The notes under the pieces are model-generated. The model ran no database searches and had not been told where the DNA came from. It worked only from the letters and a program-made list of their open reading frames with translations. Positions 1 through 8,774 of a stretch of 64,000 nucleotides of DNA are shown piece by piece. The stretch covers positions 113,132,814-113,196,813 of the forward strand of contig OV050030.1 in assembly GCA_920105625.2 (NCBI GenBank), read 5' to 3'. The translations under genes were made by a program, and so were the position numbers. Numbering within the stretch: the first letter of the stretch is position 1; every line of letters starts with the position of its first letter. The DNA comes from Clusia tigrina (Eukaryota > Arthropoda > Insecta > Diptera > Clusiidae).

Positions 1-154
1 GATCAAGCACAGCGGCCGATCGCCCATGTTCGCTAGATTTATTGTGCTCACATTGTGGGGGAAAGCTTAACCCTACGTCTCCACGGGTAATTTTTGATGG
101 CATGCAATTGGCAATTTCAAACAAATTGTCAATGGTGACTGCAAATTGCTTCAA
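1..154 (-). pseudogene. N-terminal end of a Jockey-clade gag relic (cut by window start)
   Basis: This is the minus-strand start of the gag-like reading frame seen complete in later units; here the rest lies outside the window. The first ATG in the frame is at 103 and begins MPSKITRGDVG. The open frame continues upstream of it to about 154. It carries no domain by itself and is identified only by comparison with 2626-3042. Confidence 0.7.
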
Positions 155-562
155 GTTGGCAATTTATGGCTTGCAATATTTCATGCCATAAATTGCCAAC
201 ATGCTGTGTTGCAATCAGTTGTCATTTTGTTTGTTTGACTGCCTTTTTTCATTTTTTCGTGATGCTCCCAGTGGCGGCATCGCAGAACATTTTAGTTTTA
301 CCGCGTCTATTAAATTAATACAAACGCTAATATGGATAGAGATTGTGCATTTCCCAGAATTTCGGTTTTCTTCTTTTTTCTCTTCATCGTATAATTCAAA
401 CAATCTTTGAAGCGCGGGCACAGCGAACTAGATTGCTTGACGACATTTTCAAAATGACGATGACATAACATGGCTATGCCCACCATTATAATATTGCCAA
501 CTTTTGCAATGAAATTTGACAGTTGTTATGCCATCAAAAATTGCCCGTGGGGACGTGGGGTA
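71..562. repeat. Imperfect inverted repeat within the satellite unit
   Basis: The arms are about 71-160 and 488-562. The outer ~30 bp are nearly identical after reverse complementing: both contain CCACGGG, then a variable base, then AATTTTTGATGGCAT. The inner parts align with gaps down to GTTGGCAAT. Both arms encode the same short peptide, MPSKI(T/A)RGDVG, outward from the centre. The segment looks like a fold-back or MITE-like piece, or two head-to-head copies of one 5' end. It is present in every well-preserved unit. No transposase or target duplication is visible, so its class is open. Confidence 0.75.
155..200. other. 16-bp perfect palindrome with 14-nt spacer
   Basis: GTTGGCAATTTATGGC (155-170) is the exact reverse complement of 185-200. 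The copies recur in each unit at the same place. Units of class C carry one change in the right arm (CATATATT for CATAAATT), which breaks one pair. It would form a stable hairpin in RNA of either strand or a cruciform in DNA. Function unknown. Confidence 0.85.
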
Positions 563-797
563 TGACACTCATTTAGGAACACTTGTTTTGTTGTTTTTTT
601 TTTTTATTATATTCCGCATTCACATTCACTTTTCTCGTTTTAAATGCAAAATAGAATCACCATTTAGTGCACAGAAAAGTGTCTACGTTAAACGTCCTAT
701 CGCACTATAGCACTTTTTCTAATTTAGGTAAATAAAAATAAAAATAACTTTGAGTGAAGACGCGTCTGTACACGTCGGAGATTTTATTTCGAGGTCA
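563..797. other. AT-rich spacer of the satellite unit
   Basis: This stretch lies between the inverted-repeat segment and the LTR-like part. It contains a T-run that differs in length between units (about 595-606 here), the text GTTAAACGTCCTATCGCAC and a short AAATA-rich run near 730. I see no gene or recognisable domain. Class C units lack about 20 bp near its right end (for example around 6,536). Confidence 0.6.
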
Positions 798-1085
798 ACT
801 TTAATTTAAAATATTTGAATCATTACAACAATATGACAACCACAACATTGCAGTAAATAGCTCCGAGTTTGCATTCTGATTGCAGCAAACAACACTGCAG
901 GACAACTGGAAACCGCTGCAACCAAGTTGCTGACCATCACAAGTTGTAGGTGGCCCACAGTCAAGTGGCCACAACAACAACTAGCATGGTCTTAGCAGAA
1001 ACCGAAGCCGACCAACGGAAGTGCAACCACACAACGGTGCCCCGCCAACAACAATATGCACCGGCCGCTGTAGTCACTTCGACGA

Positions 1086-1091
1086 TATAAA
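1086..1091 (+). promoter_or_regulatory. TATA box of the captured LTR promoter
   Basis: TATAAA sits in the context GACGATATAAACC and is conserved in all units (1086, 3971, 6833, 9705, 12590, 15452, 18337, 21200, 24064, 26940, 42442, 45276, 53431, 58688). The solo LTR has the same arrangement on the minus strand at about 51,331-51,338. About 25-30 bp downstream lies CAGTGGATCTC, a plausible start site. Transcription from here would run antisense to the Jockey gag relic. Activity is inferred, not shown. Confidence 0.6.
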
Positions 1092-1210
1092 CCATGCAGC
1101 CCAAACAGTGGATCTCTTCTTTGGAAACGGATCCTGACTAGGAACACCTCTACGCCAGACACCTACTTTACAATCTTAGAAATTACTACTTACGAACTAA
1201 AATTTAGAGA

Positions 1211-1251
1211 CTTGGTGAGAACGTCTGGTTTTCAATCGTTTTCTCACTAAG
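1211..1251 (+). other. Hairpin a (11-bp stem, 19-nt GGTTTT-AATCG loop)
   Basis: The left arm CTTGGTGAGAA (1211-1221) pairs with TTCTCACTAAG (1241-1251) with one G-U pair. The 19-nt loop (1222-1240) reads CGTCTGGTTTTCAATCGTT. The solo LTR hairpins have the same loop length and nearly the same loop. It lies about 125 nt downstream of the TATA box, so it would be in the 5' leader of any transcript. Unit 10 lacks the loop and upper stem. Confidence 0.8.
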
Positions 1252-1276
1252 GTACATTCGCTACCAGATCATAGGG

Positions 1277-1320
1277 ACTAAGTGAGACCATCTGGTTTTA
1301 AATCGTTTTATCACTGAGAC
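1277..1320 (+). other. Hairpin b with related loop
   Basis: CTAAGTGA pairs with TCACTGAG with one mismatch. The loop includes CTGGTTTTAAATCGTTTT, the same core as hairpin a. Present in all units, including unit 10. Confidence 0.7.
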
Positions 1321-1328
1321 ACACAGTC

Positions 1329-3042
1329 CTAAAACGCAATGTTAGCACTCGCTGCTGAGCCCCACAGCTGAATTCCATATGTCCATATAGGTTTTATTAT
1401 ACTTTATTATCCAATGTTAGCTTCGAGTTGTAACCCATCAACCAATACATTGGACAACATATCATTGGACTGCTGTTGTGATGACTCAGCACATTCTGTT
1501 GATGGGGCATTGATTTTTTTCTTGCTGCTGTACCACCTGCACATAAGTGCTTCCTGCTGGAAATTGTTTTTTTTTTTTTGTGAACTAATAACACTGGATT
1601 TGTCTACGACCTTCTCTCCAAGTGTTGGAAATGACTTTAGCTGCAATTCTTTATAAACTGTACATCCTCTATAATTGGCCGGATTGTTGCCTCCATAGAG
1701 AATACATTTAGGCTCTTGCTATCTATCCTTTCGTCGGCAATCTAATGTTGTATGGCTGCCAGCGCATTTCACGCATCTTGTACTATGATTGAAGAATTTT
1801 TTCGTATGGACATATCTCTGCCATTTTGTGCACTGTTCAATTTCCCTTTTCTTTTTAGGTGGCTCAAATTTAATTTTAGTGTACGATTTAGTGTCGATTT
1901 TATATAAGTCAGTATTATTTTTATTTGGTTTTACATTTACATAAAACATTGAGAGCCGGTTTTTTGTTGTTCTTTGTTTAATGTTTGGTACGTTTGTGAC
2001 ATCAAATCTCATACGTCTTAACTCATCACTTATTTCGTTTGTTGGCGTAGTGTGATGCAGGCCTTTCAAAACGACGTTAAAATTTTGCTCTTGTTTTGGT
2101 TTGTAAGTATGAAATTCTGTATTTCTGTCTACAAGAGCTTTTGTAATAGTTCTGTATTTATCAGCTGTCATTGGTTGAATTTTGATTTTATTTTCGTTCA
2201 ATAATTTCAACTCATATTGCTTATCTGCAACTTAGTAGCTCCAATATCGGCTGCACATTGTTTACTCCAGAAACATAGATTGGAGGTTGTTTTGGAATTC
2301 TATGTTTTTCAATGTGCGGGATATTACAGTCATTTTCTTTTTCGGCTAAAATAGAAAATCTGTTCGAATTTGAAGGGTGATCCAGTCAGTAATTGGCTAA
2401 CCTGGATTGTTTTGATTTACTTTGATTTGCTGGTTCTGGACTCGATCTAGCACGTTTCAGAGTATTTTGAGTTATTTTAGTCGGGGATTTCTTTTGATTA
2501 CCTAATTTAAATGTTTTGCTTCCTACTTGCTTGTTTTTCTTTTGATGCCTGGTGGGGTTTGGATTTAGTAAATTTTCTTTTGCTCAAATCTTGATTTGCA
2601 TTGTTCGTGCTTATTGGCATTTGCATCAATTTGAAACGACCGATGTTTTTGTTGTTGTACTGTTCGACGCAGCAATTGTCGCAATCACACTGCTTGGAGT
2701 CGTTATAGTGCCAGTCAAGGCAATATTTGTTCTTAAATTTTTCAGACATACGGAACTTGTTGTTGGTAGTTCCGCAGTCAGGGGTATAACATTAAATATA
2801 CCTGTTGTTTCCTGTTGTTGGTGAGAGGCTGGCACAATTTCTATGCTTGTAGTCTGCTTATTTGGTTGAGAGCGACTTCCCCTTGGTTGATCAAGCACAG
2901 CGGCCGATCGCCCATGTTCGCTAGATTTATTGTGCTCACATTGTGGGGGAAAGCTTAACCCTACGTCTCCACGGGTAATTTTTGATGGCATGCAATTGGC
3001 AATTTCAAACAAATTGTCAATGGAGACTGCAAATTGCTTCAA
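1329..3042 (-). pseudogene. Internally deleted Jockey-clade retrotransposon relic: gag plus RT tail (unit 1/2)
   Basis: Read leftwards, a serine- and threonine-rich N-terminal part (2626-3042) is followed, after frame changes, by a frame starting MSEKFKNKYCLDW (2507-2749). The core gag is 1719-2210, with the Jockey-clade PRE_C2HC region (GLHHTTP, then NVPNIKQR) and the knuckles CTKWQRYVHTK and CVKCAGSHTTLDC. An in-frame TAG at 1719-1721 is followed in the same frame by a third knuckle (CILYGGNNPANYRGC) and a Q-rich tail ending near 1407. Next comes a 25-codon scrap (1329-1403) containing KPIWTYGIQLWGSAAS, the extreme C-terminal part of a Jockey RT. The endonuclease and most of the RT are missing. 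Knuckle residues are damaged (C to W, H to N). Non-functional; Gag would have bound element RNA. Confidence 0.85.
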
Positions 3043-5770
3043 GTTGGCAATTTATGGCTTGCAATATTTCATGCCATAAATTGCCAACATGCTGTGTTGC
3101 AATCAGTTGTCATTTTGTTTGTTTGACTGCCTTTTTTCATTTTTTCGTGATGCTCCCAGTGGCAGCATCGCAGAACATTTTAGTTTTACCGCGTCTATTA
3201 AATTAATACAAACGCTAATATGGATGGAGATTGTGCATTTCCCAGAATTTCGGTTTTCTTCTTTTTTCTCTTCATCGTATAATTCAAACAATCTTTGAAG
3301 CGCGGGCACAGCGTACTAGATTGCTTGACGACATTTTCAAAATGACGATGGCATAACATGGCTATGCCCACCATTATAATATTGCCAACTTTTGCAATGA
3401 AATTTGACAGTTGTTATGCCATCAAAAATTGCCCGTGGGGACGTGGGGTATGACACTCATTTAGGAACACTTGTTTTGTTGTTTTTTATTATTAAAGTCC
3501 GCATTCACATTCACTTTTCTCGTTTTAAATGCAAAATAGAATCACCATTTAGTGCACAGAAAAGTGTCTACGTTAAACGTCCTATCGCACTATAGCACTT
3601 TTTCTAATTTAGGTAAATAAAAATAAAAATAACTTTGAGTGAAGACGCGTCTGTACACGTCGGAGATTTTATTTCGAGGTCAACTTTAATTTAAAATATT
3701 TGAATCATTACAAGAACATGACAACCACAACATTGCAGCAAATAGCTCCGAGTTTGCGTTCTGATTGCAGCCAACAACACTGCAGGACAACTGGAAACCG
3801 CTGCAGCCAAGTTGCTGCCCATCACAAGTTGTAGGTGGCCCACAGTCAAGTGGCCACAACAACAACTAGCATGGTCTTAGCAGAAACCGAAGCCGACCAA
3901 CGGAAGTGCAACCACACAACGGTGCCCCGCCAACAACAATATGCACCGGCCGCTGTAGTCACTTCGACGATATAAACCATGCAGCCCAAACAGTGGATCT
4001 CTTCTTTGGAAACGGATCCTGACTAGGAACACCTCTACGCCAGACACCTACTTTACAATCTTAGAAATTACTACTTACGAACTAAAATTTAGAGACTTGG
4101 TGAGAACATCTGGTTTTCAATCGTTTTCTCACTAAGGTACATTCGCTACCAGATCATAGGGACTAAGTGAGACCATCTGGTTTTAAATCGTTTTATCACT
4201 GAGACACACAGTCCTAAAATGCAATGTTAGCACTCGCTGCTGAGCCCCACAGCTGAATTCCATATGTCCATATAGGTTTTATTATACTTTATTATCCAAT
4301 GTTAGGTTCGAGTTGTAACCCATCAACCAATACATTGGACAACATATCATTGGACTGCTGTTGTGATGACTCAGCACATTCTGTTGATGGGGCATTGATT
4401 TTTTTCTTGCTGCTGTACCACCTGCACATAAGTGCTTCCTGCTGGAACTTGTTTTTTTTTTGTGAACTAATAACACTGGATTTGTGTACGACCTTCTCTC
4501 CAAGTGTTGGAAATGAATTTAGCTGCAATTCTTTATAAACTGTACATCCTCTATAATTGGCCGGATTGTTGCCTCCACAGAGAATACATTTAGGCTCTTG
4601 CTATCTATCCTTTCGTCGGCAATCTAATGTTGTATGGCTGCCAGCGCATTTCACGCATCTTGTACTATGATTGAAGAATTTTTTCGTATGGACATATCTC
4701 TGACATTTTGTGCACTGTTCAATTTCCCTTTTCTCTTTAGGTGGCTCAAATTTAATTTTAGTGTACGATTTAGTGTCGATTTTATATAAGTCAGTATTAT
4801 TTTTATTTGGTTTTACATTTACATAAAACATTGAGAGCCGGTTTTTTGTTGTTCTTTGTTTAATGTTTGGTACGTTTGTGACATCAAATCTCATACGTCT
4901 TAACTCATCACTTATTTCGTTTGTTGGCGTAGTGTGATGCAGGCCTTTCAAAACGACGTTAAAATTTTGCTCTTGTTTTGGTTTGTAAGTATGAAATTCT
5001 GTATTTCTGTCTACAAGAGCTTTTGGAATAGTTCTGTATTTATCAGCTATCATTGGTTGAATTTTGATTTTATTTTCGTTCAATAATTTCAACTCATATT
5101 GCTTATCTGCAACTTAGTAGCTCCAATATCGGCTGCACATTGTTTACTCCAGAAACATAGATTGGAGGTTGTTTTGGAATGCTATGTTTTTCAATGTGCG
5201 GGATATTACAGTCATTTTCTTTTTCGGCTAAAATAGAAAATCTGTTCGAATTTGAAGGGTGATCCAGTCAGTAATTGGCTAACCTGGATTGTTTTGATTT
5301 ACTTTGATTTGCTGGTTCTGGACTCGATCTACCACGTTTCAGAGTGTTTTGAGTTATTTTAGTCGGGGATTTCTTTTGATTACCTAATTTAAATGTTTTG
5401 CTTCCTACTTGCTTGTTTTTCTTTTGATGCCTGGTGGGGTTTGGATTTAGTAAATTTTCTTTTGCTCAAATCTTGATTTGCATTGTTCGTGCTTATTGGC
5501 ATTTTCATCAATTTGAAACGACCGATATTTTTGTTGTTGTACTGTTCGACGAAGCAATTGTCGCAATCACACTGCTTGGAGTCGTTATAGGGCCAGTCAA
5601 GGCAATATTTGTTCTTAAATTTTTCAGACATACGGAACTTGTTGTTGGTAGTTCCGCAGTCAGGGGTATAACATTAAATATACCTGTTGTTTCCTGTTGT
5701 TGGTGAGAGGCTGGCACAATTTCTATGCTTGTAGTCTGCTTATTTGGTTGAGAGCGACTTCCCCTTGGTT
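2889..5770. repeat. Satellite unit 2 (class B, 2882 bp)
   Basis: Same layout as unit 1, with the TATA at 3971. Class B marks are a shortened T-run followed by TTATTATTAAAGTCC near 3,487, GCTGCCCATC near 3,815, GAACATCTGG in hairpin a, and GTTAGGTTCG near 4,303. Units 5 and 7 share these. Confidence 0.95.
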
Positions 5771-5924
5771 GATCAAGCACAGCGCCCGATCGCCCATGTT
5801 CGCTAGATTTAGTGTGCTCACATTGTGGGGGAAAGCTTAACCCTACGTCTCCACGGGTAATTTTTGATGGCATGCAATTGGCAATTTCAAACAAATTGTC
5901 AATGGAGACTGCAAATTGCTTCAA
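4214..5924 (-). pseudogene. Jockey-clade gag/RT-tail relic (unit 2/3)
   Basis: Core gag 4601-5092 has an intact first knuckle cysteine pair (CTKCQRYVHTK) and CVKCAGSHTTLDC, followed by the shared in-frame TAG. The third-knuckle text keeps CILCGGN here because the codon is TGT. The N-terminal frames are 5508-5924 and 5389-5631. The RT scrap begins at 4214. Confidence 0.8.
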
Positions 5925-8620
5925 GTTGGCAATTTATGGCTTGCAATATTTCATGCCATATATTGCCAACATGCTGTGTTGCAATCAGTTGTCATTTTGT
6001 TTGTTTGACAGCCTTTTTCATTTTTTCGTGATGCTCCCAGTGGCAGCATCGCAGAACATTTTAGTTTTACCGCGTCTATTAAATTAATACAAACGCTAAT
6101 ATGGATGGAGATTGTGCATTTCCCAGAATTTCGGTTTTCTTCTTTTTTCTCTTCATCGTATAATTCAAACAATCTTTGAAGCGCGGGCACAGCGAACTAG
6201 ATTGCTTGACGACATTTTCAAAATGACGATGACATAACATGGCTATGCCCACCATTATAATATTGCCAACTTTTGCAATGAAATTTGACAGTTGTTATGC
6301 CATCAAAAATTGCCCGTGGGGACGTGGGGTATGACACTCATTTAGGAACACTTGTTTTGTTGTTTTTTTTTATTATATTCCGCATTCACATTCACTTTTC
6401 TCGTTTTAAATGCAAAATAGAATCACCATTTAGTGCACACAAAAGTATCTACGTTAAACGTCCTATCGCACTATAGCACTTTTTCTAATTTAGGTAAATA
6501 AAAATAAAAATAACTTTGAGTGAAGACGCGTCTGTACATTTTCAACTTTAATGTAAAATATTTGAATCATTACAACAATATGACAACCACAACATTGCAG
6601 CAAATAGCTCCGAGTTTGCGTTCTGATTGCAGCCAACAACACTGCAGGACAACTGGAAACCGCTGCAGCCAAGTTGCTGACCATCACAAGTTGTAGGTGG
6701 CCCACAGTCAACTGGCCACAACAACAACTAGCATGGTCTTAGCAGAAACCGAAGCCGACCAACGGAAGTGCAACCACACAACGGTGCCCCGCCAACAACA
6801 ATATGCACCGGCCGCTGTAGTCACTTCGACGATATAAACCATGCAGCCCAAACAGTGGATCTCTTCTTTGGAAATGGATCCTGACTAGGAACACCTCTAC
6901 GCCAGACACCTACTTTACAATCTTAGAAATTACTACTTACGAACTAAAATTTAGAGACTTGGTGAGAACGTCTGGTTTTCAATCGTTTTCTCACTAAGGT
7001 ACATTCGCTACCAGATCATAGGGACTAAGTGAGACCATCTGGTTTTAAATCGTTTTATCACTGAGACACACAGTCCTAAAACGCAATGTTAGCAATCGCT
7101 ACTGAGCCCCACAGCTGAATTCCATATGTCCATATAGGTTTTATTATACTTTATTATCCAATGTTAGCTTTGAGTTGTAACCCATCAACCAATACATTGG
7201 ACAACATATCATTGGACTGCTGTTGTGATGACTGAGCACATTCTGTTGATGGGGCATTGATTTTTTTCTTGCTGCTGTACCACCTGCACACAAGTGCTTC
7301 CTGCTGGAACTTGTTTTTTTTTTTTGTGAACTAATAACACTGGATTTGTCTACGACCTTCTCTCCAAGTGTTGGAAATGACTTTAGCTGCAATTCTTTAT
7401 AAACTGTACATCCTCTATAATTGGCCGGATTGTTGCCTCCACAGAGAATACATTTAGGCTCTTGCTATCTATCCTTTCGTCGGCAATCTAATGTTGTATG
7501 GCTGCCAGCGCATTTCACTCATCTTGTACTATGATTGAAGAATTTTTTCGTATGGACATATCTCTGACATTTTGTGCACTGTTCAATTTCCCTTTTCTTT
7601 TTAGGTGGCTCAAATTTAATTTTAGTGTACGATTTAGTGTCGATTTTATATAAGTCAGTATTATTTTTATTTGGTTTTACATTTACATAAAACATTGAGA
7701 GCCGGTTTTTTGTTGTTCTTTGTTTAATGTTTGGTACGTTTGTGACATCAAATCTCATACGTCTTAACTCATCACTTATTTCGTTTGTTGGCGTAGTGTG
7801 ATGCAGGCCTTTCAAAAGTACGTTAAAATTTTGCTCTTGTTTTGGTTTGTAAGTATGAAATTCTGTATTTCTGTCTACAAGAGCTTTTGGAATAGTTCTG
7901 TATTTATCAGCTGTCATTGGTTGAATTTTGATTTTATTTTCGTTCAAAAATTTCAACTCATATTGCTTATCTGCAACTTAGTAGCTCCAATATCGGCTGC
8001 ACATTGTTTACTCCAGAAACATAGATTGGAGGTTGTTTTGGAACTTTATGTTTTTCAATGTGCGGGATATTACAGTCATTTTCTTTTTCGGCTAAAATAG
8101 AAAATCTGTTCGAATTTGAAGGGTGATCCAGTCAGTAATTGTTTTGATTTACTTTGATTTGCTGGTTCTGGACTCGATCTAGCACGTTTCAGAGTGTTTT
8201 GAGTTCTTTTAGTCGGGGATTTCTTTTGATTACCTAATTTAAATGTTTTGCTTCCTACTTGCTTGTTTTTCTTTTGGTGCCTGGTGGGGTTTGGATTTAG
8301 TAAATTTTCTTTTGCTCAAATCTTGATTTGCATTGTTCGTGCTTATTGACATTTTCATCAATTTGAAACGACCGATGTTTTTGTTGTTGTACTGTTCGAC
8401 GAAGCAATTGTCGCAATCACACTGCTTGGAGTCGTTATAGGGCCAGTCAAGGCAATATTTGTTCTTAAATTTTTCAGACATACGGAACTTGATGTTGGTA
8501 GTTCCGCAGTCAGGGGTATAACATTAAATATACCTGTTGTTTGCTGTTGTTGGTGAGAGGCTGGCACAATTTCTATGCTTGTAGTCTGCTTATTTGGTTG
8601 AGAGCGACTTCCCCTTGGTT
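5771..8620. repeat. Satellite unit 3 (class C, 2850 bp)
   Basis: TATA at 6833. Class C marks are CTGTACATTTTCAACTT near 6,530 (about 20 bp missing), CATATATT in the 16-bp palindrome, and GGAAATGGATCC near 6,870. This copy also lacks about 15 bp (GGCTAACCTGGATT region) near 8,139. Confidence 0.95.
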
Positions 8621-8774
8621 GATCAAGCACAGCGGCCGATCGCCCATGTTCGCTAGATTTATTGTGCTCACATTGTGGGGGAAAGCTTAACCCTACGTCT
8701 CCACGGGTAATTTTTGATGGCATGCAATTGGCAATTTCAAACAAATTGTCAATGGTGACTGCAAATTGCTTCAA
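7076..8774 (-). pseudogene. Jockey-clade gag/RT-tail relic (unit 3/4)
   Basis: Core gag 7519-7956 ends early because the knuckle codon CGT has become TGA (HSTR then stop). The N-terminal frames are 8358-8774 and 8239-8481. Gag residues differ from class A and B (KFLNENK, NVLLKGLHH). Confidence 0.8.

Larger units (their letters stand above)
798..1328 (+). repeat. LTR-derived segment of the satellite unit
   Basis: Read on the plus strand, this part aligns by eye with the reverse complement of the solo LTR at 50,747-52,125. Shared landmarks in order are CACACAACGGTG, AACAACAATATG, a TATA box, CCCA(A/G)(A/G)CAGT, ATCCTGACTAG and then hairpins with a GGTTTT.AATCG loop. It therefore looks like a captured U3-R piece of a long-LTR Gypsy element. 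It ends where the minus-strand Jockey RT scrap begins. Equivalent segments precede each gag relic in units 2-13 and end the array at about 58,380-58,998. Confidence 0.8.
1..2888. repeat. Satellite unit 1 (class A, 2888 bp)
   Basis: Reference unit. The order is gag N-terminal end of the neighbouring Jockey relic (1-154, minus), inverted-repeat segment (71-562), AT-rich spacer, LTR-derived promoter and hairpins (about 798-1328, plus), then the Jockey relic (1329-3042, minus, running into unit 2). Class A marks are a tryptophan codon in place of the second cysteine of the first gag knuckle and GCAGCAAAC near 900. Unit 4 is almost the same sequence, 8,619-8,620 bp away. Confidence 0.95.

Noticed and set aside
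201..410. Short open frames on both strands in the inverted-repeat segment (for example 201-410 plus, 215-421 minus), repeated in every unit
   Set aside because: They overlap each other antiparallel, match no family, and recur only because the unit recurs. No evidence of coding selection.
1414..1656. Plus-strand frame of 80 codons over the gag tail, present in several units
   Set aside because: It is the antisense shadow of the gag tail at 1407-1646, which is in frame with the knuckle region.
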